Source of the DNA: Owenia fusiformis
Lineage: Eukaryota > Annelida > Polychaeta > Sabellida > Oweniidae
DNA: 64,000 bases
Direction: 5' to 3'
Assembly: GCA_903813345.2 (NCBI GenBank)
Contig: CAIIXF020000011.1
Location: forward strand, 4,116,571-4,180,570
Below the pieces are notes generated by a model. That model was not told the DNA's origin, made no database searches, and saw only the letters and a list, made by a program, of their open reading frames with translations. Of the stretch, positions 36,701-51,700 are shown piece by piece. The position numbers were made by a program, and so were the translations under genes. The number at the start of each line of letters is the position of its first letter. Position 1 is the first letter of the stretch.

Positions 36701-39700
36701 GTCATTTTGTGTTGTTAGTACCTCAATTGAAATACTCAATTCTGATTAACTTAAAATTAACATTAATTCACTAACGAGTACGCCGTGATGTGCCAAATAC
36801 AGAGTTAAGCTACTTGCACTGTCTCCATATTTTCTAAAAAAAATATTGCTAACGTGGTTCGGAGAAAAGGTTCTGAAATTAAGCCATGCCGATTGATGAT
36901 TGTCGTCTATATCACAGCAAAAAATGCGTATGAATACAATGAATCCTGTCATCAGGATTCATACAGGATATGCACCCAGTGTGCCAAACCTGTATGAATC
37001 CTGATGCCTGGATACATACAGGATTGGCACACGGTGTGCCAATCCTGTACGTATCCTGAGTCAAGATTCATACAGGATACGCTCGCAGTGTGCCAATCCT
37101 GTATGAATCCTGACGCCTGGATTCATACAGGATATGCACGCAGTGTGCCAATCCTGTACGTATCCTGAGTCAAGATTCATACAGGATACGCTCGCAGTGT
37201 GCCAATCCTGTATGAATCCTGACGTCTGGATTCATACAGGATATGCACGCAGTGTGCCAATCCTGTACGTATCCTGAGTCAAGATTCATACAGGACATGC
37301 TCGCTGTGAGCGAATCCTGTATGAATCCTGACAGATGGATACATACAGGATTGGCACACTGTATGCATATCCTGAACATATCCTGTATCAGGATTTATAC
37401 AGGATTGGCGCGTGTAGGAATCCAGTATGAATCCTGCCTCCTGGATTCATACAGGATACGCTCGCAGTGTGCCAATCCTGTATGAATCCTGAAGCCTAGA
37501 TTCATACAGGATATGCACAGTGTGCTTATCCTGTACGTATCCTGAGTCAAGATTCACACAGGATAGGCTCGCTGTGCGCGAATCATGTATGCATCCTGAC
37601 GCCAGGATACACATGATATGCACACAGTGTACCAATCCTTTACGTACTCTGAGTCAGGATTTGTATAAGTCTGAAGGAGATGATTAAATCTGGTTTAAGC
37701 TCACTATTATAAATCAATTAAGGGATTGATGATGAAAGAATGGGATAGTACGCGTTTGTACAGTGCTGAATGATCATTAACATGGTACATGTATCTTGCC
37801 TAGACTCCCAAATATTCTATGGCGGCCATATTTTGCAAATATATAGTGGTTATTTTATTTACTGGTAGGGACTCAATATGGGTTTTATTACGAAGGACAA
37901 TAATATTATATCAATACGCCTCGATTCCGGGCCTTGATTGCAGTCTATGCATTATGTTTTTTGAAGTACTATTTTTAATTCCTCATTTTAGATATCACAG
38001 ATAAACAACTAAAATTTGATGTAAAAATATTACCATAGGCCTTTAAAATCAAAGTAACCTGCCATATAGAATAGAAATCAATCCTCATCATGTTGCTAAC
38101 AAACAACAGAATTTGGCATTAATATCAAAGGTAGAACTGGACAATAAATTAATAACAATAAGACATTGTTTTAGATCCGGGTTTTGGATATACAGTACAG
38201 TTCTACCTCTTCGAAAAAACGTCGACTGGCTTTTCTGTACCTTGGATCTAAAATTGATATGTGTAAGAGCAAAACAGTTTCATATATTCATCTTAAAAGG
38301 TTTTCCCTAGGCCGGAAAGAATTGAAATAGGACCGTTTCAAGAAATGAGTGATTAATAGAAATCTGATGTGGGAAGCAAGTGGATCTAATTTACCAAAAA
38401 ATGTGTATTTAAGATCTAGCATGGACTTTCAATAATATCTATCGAATGCCCATGGATCTACATGTAGTACATTTGGGGCACCTGGGATAGGGGAGTTGAT
38501 CGTCACTTCAGTTTAGCCATTACATATCGTGTAAGTCAATATTGTCAATCAACCAACTATCCGAGTGCTAGAATGCGGAGCTTGGTTGTAGGGTATATTA
38601 TGTATTGCATATAAAGATACTTTGGAGAATTTTAGACATGGTAATGAGTGATATAAGCCAGACATATTGAAACGTTTTGGCTTGCTCGGTAGATCTGATT
38701 CTCTCTTTAGTAACCCTGAAAAGTATTACCCAGTAAGAAATATAGAATTAGAAAATGTAGCTTTGTCTCCACGCATCCTTTTGGTATCAGTTATGTTCTC
38801 AAATGTCAACCTTCGTGCTTCATTTGGAACTTGGAAGTTGCATTAAATCAATCAAATGTGTGCAGTTGATATCATTGACAAACTGTAGCAGCAGAGGGGC
38901 ATTATTTGCAAGACATAAACAGCAAACGAGACCGGATCAATTAGTTGCTTGGTTGGTTGCTATGTTGTTTGGTTGCTTGGTTTGTCGAATGCTTTGTTTT
39001 CTGCTTGATGAGTAGCTTGCTTCCTTAATTGGTCGGTGGCTTTGTTAATTAGTAGCATGGTTTGTTGTTTGCTTACTTAGTTTTCTGCTTGGATGGTCGT
39101 TTGATTGATTGCTTGCTTTGTTGATTACTTGTGTGGTTCGTTGCTGGGCTAGTTGCTTGATGATTACTTGGAAGCTTGTTTAGTTGCTTGCTTGTTTGGT
39201 TTCTGCTTGATTGCTTGGATTTTTGTTGTTCATTTGCTTGCTTACGTGTATTTGCATGTATAGTTACTTAATTAGCTGCTTGCTTGGTTCCTCGCTTTGT
39301 TTGTTGCTTATATGGTTGCACACTTAATTGGTTGCTTGCTTTGTTTTTGCTTGGTCAGTTTCTTGCGTTCTGTTGACTGGTGATTGCAAAGTTGGTCGCT
39401 TCCTTTGAAAGTTGGTTGCTTGGATGTTTTGTAGTTTGTTTGATTAGTCAATCGATGGGTAGGTGGTTCCCCGGGGGTGGTTCAGTTGGTTGGTCAATTG
39501 GTAAGGGTATCGATAATTTTATTTTTCAGTTTTGAGACCGGAAGTCAGATTTCTATCATGATTGCAGATGGGGGGGGGGGTACATATATGATCAGATTTG
39601 ATGACGAATATGCAAAATGTTTAAAAGCCCAGGGTTTAAATATTTGACACTACATGAAAGTATTAATGTAAATAAGAATATGAAATATGATCTCAATTTG

Positions 39701-42700
39701 GGATTTTGGATGTAAATCAAGATCACATGTATTTCTTTGCATCTAGTCTATTGGGAAAATAAAACTTCAACTGTTGCCTTTTGTGCATTCCACCTTTCGT
39801 TTCGCTCAGTTCTGCAAAATTATGTTGACATATCAACGTTTTTGGGTTGTTTCATTTGCGAAATAATTGTAATTAAGAGATACTAGATGGGGGGGGGGGT
39901 TAGTGAGTTTGAATTGATTCTTTTCACAGGATTTGATACACAGCTGTAAGGAGCATACTCGTTTCCCAGTTTGATTTTCAATCAAAACATCATACCTTGG
40001 AAATCCAAGACAAATTAATGCTGTAAGTAACTAATATTAAATGATAACAAAAGATTAATTACTTAGTCTGTATGTCTTTGTTTTTATAACTGCGGAAGTG
40101 TACCAAAACCACCTTGATTACAGAAGAGATCATGGAGGAATTACTTTAGATTTTATGATTATAATTATTCTTTGCCTCTAGTCTCATTTCTTAAACCTGC
40201 CTCTATTTGCGTATTTAATTAATATTTGTGACAAACTATTTCAGCTATTTGACAAAACCAAAAGTTGCTACATTATAGTCCCCCCCCCTTTGCACTGTCG
40301 AAGTCAACGTCTGTTTTTCACGTTTCGGGCCCACATTGGGCGATATAAGTAGAATATGCATTTAGATTTGTTACTTGGAGAGGCACACAGAAGCAAACTC
40401 ACTGGAGACATTGATAGATAATAAGGATTGAGAGTAAATGGTGAATACACGGGGCATTGTACCCGGGGCATTGTATTCTTCGATTTCAAATATATTATTT
40501 AGATTCGGAGAGTTTTTCTAATCCCGGGTTTCTAATCAAATTATTACTCCTATAGTGATGCAAGACAACAATACACATCATATTCTGTTTTTGAACATTA
40601 TTACTATAATTATTTTGGGAACATGAGACATCAACCGGCGATATAGATATTGACAACGTGCAGATGTAAAGTACATGGTCATCATCCATCCTCGCGTGAT
40701 GCATATGTCATTGTCGCCATTTAGTATGTACACTTAAAGTATATGAGTCAAAACGATTTTCAAAATATAATTTACACTGAGTCAAGATGCTAGAAAAGCA
40801 TCTTTATTTCAGATTTCATTTTCCCATGGCTTTACAAATCTGAGAACTGATAAGTTACATTGCGAATACGCCGTCTGGTTGTTAAAATAACATCCGAACT
40901 AGACGACATGTATAAATAATCCAATTTGCTTTGATATCATAACATATACAATATATATTATATATTTGTTTTCAGACATATCTTATTACAATTATTATAC
41001 AAGTATTAGCCCCAACTCTGATCATGATAACTCACCCCCCCCCCTCCACTCCATGTGATGCCTTTCAATTCAATTTTTCATAAATGACATAGAACCTGAA
41101 ATGTGCGCCCTGAAATGTGCGTTGCGTCTACAAATGCATCTAGGCATCAGTCGACGAAAACGAGACAAACCAAAGTCTTCCAACTGATACACAAAAGCAA
41201 GGTCATTTGAAAAATCCTGACCTGGGATCCTGACCCGGGGATCCTGACTATGGAACTCCTTCTATATTGAACCTATTCTCCCTGTTTGAATATACAATAT
41301 TAAGGAAATGGATACGTTATTAGGTCAAAGAGTCACCATGTTAATGAGGAAGGGGTGTGAAGAACCAAATAATTATATCAGCCATAGCATTTGAGACTGA
41401 TTTGAGATACATTTCATTCCATTTAAACTGTTTCCCTTGCGCATTTGTAATTATAGTAGACAGACATCACATTGGAGGAGGGGGGATGAGCATTTACATA
41501 ATCAGATTTTAGGATGCATTTGCAAATTGTATTTGAAATTCGCATGGGAAGGAAAAGAAGGAAATGGGTCTTAAAATCTGACACTCACTCATGGAAATAG
41601 TATGATGCCTGAAAACAAGTACGGTATATGCAATCAAAAAATCTTGCCTCCAGACTATCCACCCCCCCCCCTCTATTTCAGCCAAAATACACACACTCAT
41701 GGCGGGGCTTGTAGCTAAATTATCAATCATCATTAGTGAATATGAATTTTCACTGGTAATAGCAATTATAACAATAGCAATTATCCTTTCAATAGTTTTA
41801 GCAAGAGAGTTCATCTGTTGCTTCTTTTATCATCTGAACTCCAGAGTAAACGATAATCATGTATAAGGAATTCTCTATCCCCGATAAAGCTTCATCAATA
41901 ATCGCAAAATAATAAACTCAATATTATAATCGGGATTATAATATCATAATATGACAGTTCAAATCGTGAGAAATTATGGTGGCAACGGAGTGGTAGAGCG
42001 ATGACAAAATGCATGGCGAGAAGCCGTGCAGCTTAGGGGTTCGGATACCATATACTGTACATGTATTATTTTGACTAAATACGGTTTTATCTACCTTGCG
42101 TTACTTTAAAGTTAACCTCCGGGTCATGGGTATTCTGAGGCACGCCTCTCTAGCGAAAGCCCGGAGTTTTAGCCATGCAGTATGACGCAGGCCCGTAGCT
42201 AGGATTTGCCGTGTGAGGTTCACTTCTTGAAAAATTCCAAGGGGGGTTAACTTGTGCCAATTTTGGTCCAAAAATGGCCGAAATCACTTAAAAAGTGTTC
42301 AGAATGGTGAAAACCGCATGATTTTGAAAGATTTTTTGACAGGGGGAGGGAGGGGGGGGGGGGGTAAATCGAACCCATCGAACCCCCCTGGATATGTGCC
42401 TGTGACGGGCCTGATATCTAGAGGGCGCTTGATAATGATCAGGGGTGCCGGGTAAACAAATTCTTATTCCCCATCGAACAAGAATACAATTACATGGAGA
42501 TGAAGGGCTGACGCAAGTGAAGTTAATTTGTTGTTGTATCATATTGGCTAAATCATAAGTAAATAAGACCAGAAATACATGGACAAAATGTAATCAGAAA
42601 GGTGGACTAATTGGTATTATTTGTTTTGATTAATGATTACATAACTAAAACGCTATGTTAGATGTCTGTAATCCCCCCCCCTCTCACCAAGGGCTATGCA

Positions 42701-45700
42701 TTGTTTCAAGTGATATAAAATCTAGATTCGTAGAACATTGATACCTGTACTACGTATTTCGTACTTTCGCACATTAACAATTTATCACAAAATGTCATGT
42801 TGACCTCGATTTGACCCTTTTGACCTAACTTTTGAAAAACAATACTTTTTGAAGCGCTAATTGAATATTAAAGGGTTACAAAATACCAACAATATTGAAA
42901 ACAGATACTAGTAAGTAATCATAAATCGCCGGGGGGAATTCAAAATATCCAAATCCCTCCACCATTGCGACTATGTGTTATAATGGGCTTTTAATTGAAA
43001 GTCTGTTATAAAAAGGTTGCAGACATTAGGCTCTTTAAAAGTATGTCATATTGCTATTTATATACCATTTGTCTTCTTAATAGCTTCTTAAGCATCAAAT
43101 ATCAAATCACAATAGTCCAGGGAAAAATAATTGTGAATAATGGCAAAATGTTCATTCTTAATTTAATGAAATTCACTTTTGGATACGTAGTACAGGTACT
43201 TTTGAAAGTAGATTATTTGTTTGATTGAAAAAATTGAAATATTGTTTTTTTATCAAATTAACATGGATTTTTTAAAGAATTTTGTAATAAATGTTAGTAA
43301 CAATAGCAATCAATAACTGCAGGATATGTAATCCGGGATATGCACACAGTGTGTCAATCCTGTATGTATCCAGGCGTCAGGATTCATACAGGATTGGCAC
43401 ACTGAGAGCGTATCCTGTATGAATCCAGGAGGGAGGATTCATGCTGGATTTCTACCTGCTCCAATCCTGTATAAAACCTGACGCGTGGATACGTATAGGA
43501 TATGTACATTGTGTTCCAATCCTGTATGTATCCAGGCGTCAGGATTCATACAGGATTGGCACACTGCGAGCGTATCCTGTATGAATCCAGGAGCAGGATT
43601 TATACTGGATTCGTACATTCGCAAATCCTGTATAAATCCTGACACAGGATATGTACAGGATATGAACATTGTGTGCCAATCCTGTATGTATCCAGGCATC
43701 AGGATTCATACAGGATTGGCACACTGCGAGCGTATCCTGTATGAATCCAGATGCAGGATTCATACTGGATTCCTACACGCGCCAATCCTGCATAAATCCT
43801 GACACATGATATGTACAGGATATGTACATTGTGTGCCAATCCTGTATATATCCAGGCATCAGGATTCATACAGGATTGGCACACTGCGAGCGTATCCTGT
43901 ATGAATTCAGATGCAGGATTCATACTGGATTCCTACACGCGCCAATCCTGTATAAATCCTGACACAGGATATATACAGGATATGTACATTCGGTGCCAAT
44001 CCTGTATGTATCCAGGCATCAGGTTTCATACAGGTTTGGCACACTGGGTGCATATCCTGTATGTATCCTGACCTCAGGATTCGTTGTATTCGTACACATT
44101 TTTTGCTGTGTATGTGTATTATTAGTTTACTCGGACTAACAAAACAATTGTAGACCTCTCCATTCGATCAACCGTCAAAATCATATATCTCGACTGTAAA
44201 CCTCGACCTTCGGTCTCTGTCAACAGTAGCTTTTCGGTTAACAGTCTCGGTATACAATTTTGCCGGTTGACCTCTGGGGAGGTCAACAATTGTAAACTGT
44301 TGATCACTACTAGGTACTGTTGACCCATATTTTTGAAAAATTGTTTTTTAATGTTGAAATTTTTTTGAAAAAATAAGTTGTGTAAAAAATTACAAGTATT
44401 CGACGGTTTGGGGATATTTTGCTGAAATATGATACCTTTACTTATCAAATATGTTCACCTGATATTCGATTATATATTCGTCCAATTATTATATTATTTG
44501 GACTAACAGAACAATTGTTAACCTCTCTTTTCGGTCAACTGGCAAAAGTGTCCTCGACCTCTAGTCTTGATCAACTAGTACTTTATTTTGCCAGTTGACC
44601 TTAAGAGAGGTCTACAATTTTATATTATATCCTTCAAATTATTCTATTCTTCGGACTAACAAACAATTGTTAACCTCTCTATTCGGTCAACTGGCCAAAA
44701 TGTATACCTCAACAGTAAATCCTGGGAGTACTGTTGACCTCGACCTCCGAACTTTCAAGGATTACAGTATCGGTATACAATTTTGCCAGTTGACCTCAAG
44801 AGAGGTCTACAATTGTATATTGTATATCCTTTGTTATCCCACCCAAAGTATGATGTCATATTTCAAGTTGAAGAGTTGTATACGCTGCTCAGGAGTTTAC
44901 GCTATCCAAGAGTTGTATAGGATGAGTGTTGGTTTAATGATATTGCAGTTATACAATGCTATTATATAAAGGTTATTTACTGAGAGGGATTCAATATTGG
45001 TTTTATTCCGAGAGACAATATGATATTTCCCGAGGGCCCGGGATCAGGGGATATCTGGGATAACTGTACCCCTATCAATTTACCTTTTTGGGCCCTAAAT
45101 CTTATCACTTTTGTTTACCTTTTTACTCAGTCGGAGAGAAGGAATCCAAAGAGAGCAATAATTCTACATGTGCGTCGTGCAAGATTTCCATTAACGTGTA
45201 ACTAAACGGCCTCTCTAATAAAGTCAATTAGACGTTTTTACACGTTGGCTCTCCAAATTGGAGGAAATAAAGAATCATATCATATTATATCATAGATGAA
45301 GCAATCATCCCATCAACATAAGCTCACGAATGTCACCGTTAAACTGTTTTAGTTATAATTTGATAACGGTAACGATAACGGTAACGTACATCTACTATTT
45401 TATCACTGTTCCACATATAGATGACAGATAATTTCCAATAGCTCATCATGTTTACCGAGAACGAAAGATGTTTGTCCACCATTTTGAATGATACTAACTG
45501 GAGTCAGGGTCATCAAGCTATGGAACAGTGGTTTATGAAAATAGATTGGGTTACTAAAGCTTGCCATGTTAAAGGCGAATGAACTATGTTATAGAACAAC
45601 GTCAAGTACATTATAATATTTAAAAGGTAATGGGTAACGGTGTTGCAATAGTAGCATTTAAAAATCTGTTCCTCTCGAGATTTATGGTCTTCTGAAATTA

Positions 45701-48700
45701 TACTATTAATTGGTGTTGCTGCATCATTGCTCAAATCTAGAGGAGTGTTGTTGCATCTTCGGTTTGGTGTTGTTGCATCAATAGTGAGGAACTAAAACCG
45801 TGAACTTATTGCTTCTTGGTGATGGTACATGTATACTAATGACAGTTTCTTTAAATATATAGATCGTGCGCTAACTGCACGTGTATGGTTATTGAGTAAC
45901 TCGTCCTAGAAATGGGTCTAATTGGGGAAACAAAATATCGTACGAAAATCTATCACCGGAAGTCTGGCCATCTTGATGCAACAACACGGTGTTGTTGCAT
46001 CACGATACTCCCCAGTGTATACGTAAGAATATCAAACATGCTATATAATAAGTGAGTAGCAAAGTCTCTCTTATGTCATGACTAATTACCAATTCCTATA
46101 CCTGTATGGCTGTTAAAGAGAGAATCAGAGATAGCGAGCAGGCTAAACAAAAAATTGTTTAATTTTAGAATATTTTTGGCTCATGTCATTCCTTGTCATG
46201 TCTATTTTCTAAAAATCACAAAAGTGCATACTTTATTCAAGGAAAACAAAAGATTTTTACAATAATGTATTATTTTTCTATAAGAATGGTTACCATTCTT
46301 ATTATTTGGGAGAATTTAAACATTTTTCACCCATTTTCGCACTTTGAATCATTAATAACTTCACCAATTTATAACATATCGTGAATCTTTTGGGAGATAT
46401 TGTATTTGATATTGTAAGGAATAGATTGGTAGATCAATTATGCATGTTGCTTGTAACTTTGTCACCCCCTATAGATCTGATTCTGCCTTTAAATTAAAAC
46501 ATTTCAAAATCTATAATTTGTTAACAATTATACATTGCAATGGATTGCTTCGTTCAAATCTATGCAACGAACTACTACCTACCCTGATATAACGAATTAA
46601 AGTTCTCAAGATGTCATTTTGAAGAGCAAAGGCTTCTTTTATGGTGTCGAACTTTTCGGTTGGCGCTTTCGAAACCTCGTTATTGAACATGTGGTATAAT
46701 AGTCTCAACTCCACTCTTGCTTGTGCGATCACTGGTTTAAACTCATTTTCTTTAATAAAATATTAAGTAACATTAATAAAAGCAATTGGCTTCCAGATAT
46801 GACAACAGTTAAATATCAGAATTGGACAATGATAACATGAATGAATCTTGATATCTGAGGTATTGAGTTAGAGGCTGAACTTCATCGTTAGATCCATGTC
46901 CAAATATATTGTAGATTGATATATCATTTTGTTGCATTAACGTTATGCTGATTTCTTAAGATGTATAAACTGTGCAATTAATCTTAGCGATTATCGGGCA
47001 ATCAAATGTAGATTTTGAATATGAACTAACATTTTCTAATTCAAAACACGTTTACAGAACTTCGAATCTTGAATCTCGTATTTAGCAACAGGATCGATAT
47101 GTTTTTATATGTGCTAGTTATATGACTCGTGCAAGTCATAGACAAATACAGTTCATTTAAAGGAAGAATTCGAAGGTACATACAGTGGAAGGTTGATTCC
47201 TGAAAAATACACCATGTATGGCATAAGCTAATCAGTTCTGTGTCCAAGTTTAAAAAATACCTATAGCAAAATTGTATTATCAGATCTAGCGAACAAGTTA
47301 AACAACATTTTTAGTGCTGTCCCCAGCTCCGATTTCGGTGATCGGCTAGTAAAAAAGGTTTGAGGGTATCATTTTGTTCCAGACACTCTCTAGAGTAAAT
47401 TATCCTAACTTGAGTAAAAATGTGTGGTAAGTAAATTCGCTATGGGCAGTTAAAGAGGCGCCATCTATTCATTTTAAAACAGGGGGTAGGGGTATAAAAT
47501 AATTTTTAACACATCTTAATAGTAAAATGACATTGAAATACTAATAAAATCTTATCAAAAACATTATTTACAATCAGTATGAATTTTTTTGTGTGAATTA
47601 GGGTGAAAATAAGGGCATATTTTGAAATTCACTACATGGGCGCCACCTATTTTCATACTTCTACCACGTGTAATAACTTATTTTAGATTCGTTAAGGTAC
47701 GAAATGTACTGAAAAAATTCATTCTGAAGGACCTATATATGTTCATACCACATACTTAAAATTGGATCAATTGCTTATGTACTGGCGGAGAAAAAAATTA
47801 TTGAAATTTAAAATTTTGGCATCATGCAGGATAGGGGTGACCATATCTCACATGATTAACTTCCAAAATATGGAGCATATGTATCTCAAATGTACTCAAA
47901 ATGGTGTATGTACTCTTGCTTTGTCATAATATTACTAATAAGAAGTAGAAAAATGATTGTACATTTTAAAAAATATTAATTCTCATTTTGGCTTCTGACG
48001 TCCCAGGGGTGACCATATCTCACCTTAATAACTTCCAAAATATGGAGCATATGTATCTCAAATGTACTCAAAATGGTGTATGTACTCTTGCTTTGTCATA
48101 ATATTACTAATAAGAAGTAGAAAAATGATTGTACATTTTAAAAAATATTGATTCTCATTTTGGCTTCTGACGTCCCAGGGGTGACCATATCTCACCTTAA
48201 TAACTTCCAAAATATGGAGCTTATGTATCTCAAATGTACTCAAAATGGTGTATGTACTCTTGATTTGTCATAATATTACTAATAAGAAGTAGAAAAATGA
48301 TTGTACATTTTAGAAAATATTGATTCTCATTTTGGCTTCTGACGTCCCAGGGGTGACCATATCTCACCTTAATAACTTCCAAAATATGGAGCATATGTAT
48401 CTCAAATGTACTAAAAATGGTGAATGTACTCTTGCTTTGTCATAATATTACTAATAAGAAGTAAAAAATAATAATTGTACATTTAGAATAATATTGATTC
48501 TCATTTTGGCTTCTGACGTCCCAGGGGTGACCATATCTCACCTTAATAACTTCCAAAATATGGAGCATATGTATCTCAAATGTACTCAAAAAGGTGTATG
48601 TACTCTTGCTTTTTTATCATAATATTACTAATAAGAAGTAGAAAATGATTATACATTTCAAAAATTTTAATTTTAGCTTCTTACGTTCCTGGGTAATCAT

Positions 48701-51700
48701 ATCGCACCATATAATAATAATAATAACTTCTAAGATACTGTATGTAACATATAATCCTCATCCTGTCTTTTTCATATTACTAATGAAATGTAGAAAAATG
48801 TAGCATTTTTTTATAAATTTTAATTTTAGCCTCTGGTGTCCCAGGGGCTATCTCACTTTGATAACTCTCACGATATGCAACATATGCATCTCAAATGTGT
48901 GCTCAAAATGGTATAAATATAGTCTTGTTTTGTCATATTTATTGAGAATCATAAAATCAACAGTTCAGAATCAATGGATTTTGACTGTCTCCTCTACAGC
49001 TACATATAATTCAGGGCAAATAATATCTGCTTTCAAATATTTGCATCTGCTCCCCAAACACCCTTTACAAGTACAATGGATGAGATTATTCCCTTGCATA
49101 CTTTGGATCCAACATCTTTTGTAATCCATACAGGAATCCTTTTAGCCTGTCAATAGTGGGAGTACTTTACTCCATTCATGAAGTAATGACAACTGCTAAT
49201 GTAAGGTGTTAATATGTTATCCTGTGGCCTGCAATATATGCACCTTGGATTATACACTGAATTAAGGGATTTTGAGTATGTAAAATACGGGAAAAGGAGC
49301 TCTTTGTAATGATAAATCTTTCTAGCCACATTAACATTCACTAGTTTGCATGTTTGTCATACAACATACATTGATTGTAATGAAATATTAATCTATGATT
49401 GTGATGTCCCACACTTCTAGGGTCCCAAAGAAGAGCTTAGCTTTTGGAACAATTGCATTATTCTTGGCACGGTAGCCATACAGTGAATACAACTGTTGAG
49501 ATTGGGCAATAACAATATAGCACAACATGACAAACCATGCAAACTAGAGAATGTCAGTCAGGATTAGAAGCGACTTATTGCCCTTGTAATTTAGCAGTGG
49601 GACAGTTTGGTGTATGTTTGGGCATAAATGCGCCTTTTAGGCCTAATTTTTCAGGATATTTTCAAAATTTCGGGTCAGATTTGGGGTTAAGGGGCCAATT
49701 TTGTTAAATGAGGCTAGGCTACTCACACTACTGATAGGCTACCAGTATACAAAAGATGTTGCATCCAAGGCATGCAAAAGACTTATCGTCCATTGTTCCT
49801 GTAATATAAGGAGTGTTTGGGGAGAAGATGCAAATATTTGAAAGTAGATCTTAATGTATCTGGACTATATGTAGCTGAAGCCTGCAGGGGAGACAGTCCA
49901 ATCCATAAATTCTGAACTTCTGATTTCATGAATCTCAATAAATATGACAAAACAAGACTATATTTATACCATTTTGGGCACGCATTTGAGATGCATATGT
50001 TGCATATCGTGAGAGTTATATCAAGGTGAGATATAGTTGCCCCTGGGATGTCAGATTCGGATGCTAAAATGAAAATTTCAATTCAAAAAAGGTCTAATAA
50101 TTTTTTCTACATCTCATGAATAATATTATGACAAAGCAAGACCATATGCCCCATTTTTGGTATATTTGAGTTGTATATGTTACATAATTTTAGAAGTTAT
50201 TGAGGGATGTCAGAAGCTAAAATTAAAATTTTTTGAATGTATAATCTTCTTATTAGTATAATATTATGACAAAGCAAGAGTACATACACCATTTTGAGTA
50301 CATTTGAGATACATATGCTCCATATTTTGGAAGTTATTAAGGTGAGATATGGTCAGACCTGGGACGTCAGAAGCCAAATTGAGAATTAATATTTTTTAAA
50401 AATGTGCAATCATTTTCCTACATCTTATTAGTAATATTATGACAAGACACGACTATATACACCATTTTGAGTACATTTGAGATACATATGTTACATATTT
50501 TGGAAGTTATTAAGGTGAGATATGGTCACCCCTGGAACGTCAGAAGCTAAAATGAAGATTAATATTTTTAAAATGTACAATCATTTCTCTACATCTTATA
50601 AGTAATATTATGACAAGGCAAGACTATATACACCATTTTGAGCACATTTGAGATACATATGCTCCATATTTTGGAAGTTATTAAGGTGAGATATGGTCAC
50701 CCCTGGAACGTCAGAAGCCAAAATGAGAATTAATATTTTTTAAATTGTACAATCATTTTTCTACTTCTTATTAGTAATATTATGACAAAGCAAGAGTACA
50801 TACACCATTTTGAGTATATTTGAGATACAAATGCTCAATATTTTGGAAGTTATTAAGGTGAGATATGGTCACCCCTGGAACGTCAGAAGCCAAAATGAGA
50901 ATTAATATTTTTTAAAATGTACAATCATTTTTCTACTTCTAATTAGTAATATTATGACATAGCAAGAGTACATACACCATTTTGAGCACAATTGAGATAC
51001 ATATGCTCCATATTTTGGAAGTTATTAGGTGAGATATGGTCACCCCTGGGACGTCAGAAGCCAAAATGAGAATTAATATTTTTTAAAATTGTACAATCAT
51101 TTTTCTACTTCTTATTAGTAATATTATGACAAAGCAAGAGTACATGCACCATTTTGAGTACATTTGAGATACATATGCTCCATATTTTGGAAGTTAATCA
51201 TGTGAGATATGGTCACCCCTATCCTGCATGATGCCACAATTTTAAATTTCAAGAATTTTTTTCTCCCCAGGTACAAAAGCTATTGATCCAATTTTAAGTA
51301 TGTGGTATGAACATATATAGGTCCTTCAGAATGAATTTTTTCAGTACATTTCGTACCTTAACGAATCTAAAATAAGTTATTACACGTGGTAGAAGTATGA
51401 AAATAGGTGGCGCCCCTGTAGTGAATTTCAAAATATGCCCTTATTTTCACCCTAATTCACACAAAAAAATTCATACTGATTGTAAATAATGTTTTTGATA
51501 AGATTTTATTAGTATTTCAATGTCATTTTACTATTTAGATGTGTTAAAAATTATTTTATACCCCTACCCCCTGTTTTAAAATGAATAGATGGCGCCTCTT
51601 TAATTGCCCATAGAGAATTTACTTACCACACATTTTTACTCAAGATAGGATAATTTACTCTAGAGAGTGTCTGGAACAAAATGATACCCTCAAACCTTTT

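Larger units (their letters stand above)
39570..42945. repeat. Cluster of poly-G/poly-C tracts
   Basis: Homopolymer G or C runs, mostly 8-14 nt, at about 39570, 39890, 40280, 41036, 41664, 42347 and 42674, plus shorter ones at 41475 and 42931, in otherwise AT-rich DNA. Both strands are used. Confidence 0.55.
36187..46017. mobile_element. 9.8-kb inverted-repeat element with 5-bp target duplication
   Basis: Ends CACTGGGGGGTATCGTGATG (left) and the complement of CACTGGGGAGTATCGTGATG (right), with TATAC directly flanking both (36182-36186 and 46018-46022). The inverted ends extend for about 300 bp (to about 36480 and from about 45690). Each end has a 27-bp palindrome GATGCAACAACAC-N-GTGTTGTTGCATC and three further single copies of the half-site. 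No transposase frame over about 110 codons is seen inside; it carries two tandem arrays, Crypton-like ends, a SINE and poly-G/C tracts. It makes up most of P2 intron 3. Confidence 0.65.

Noticed and set aside
36955-37665. CRISPR-like regular repeats
   Set aside because: No unique spacers; the whole 109-bp unit repeats, and the context is eukaryotic.
37170-44071. Open frames of 60-108 codons on both strands inside the tandem arrays
   Set aside because: Stop-free repeats give such frames on both strands with the same recurring peptide; no other coding sign.
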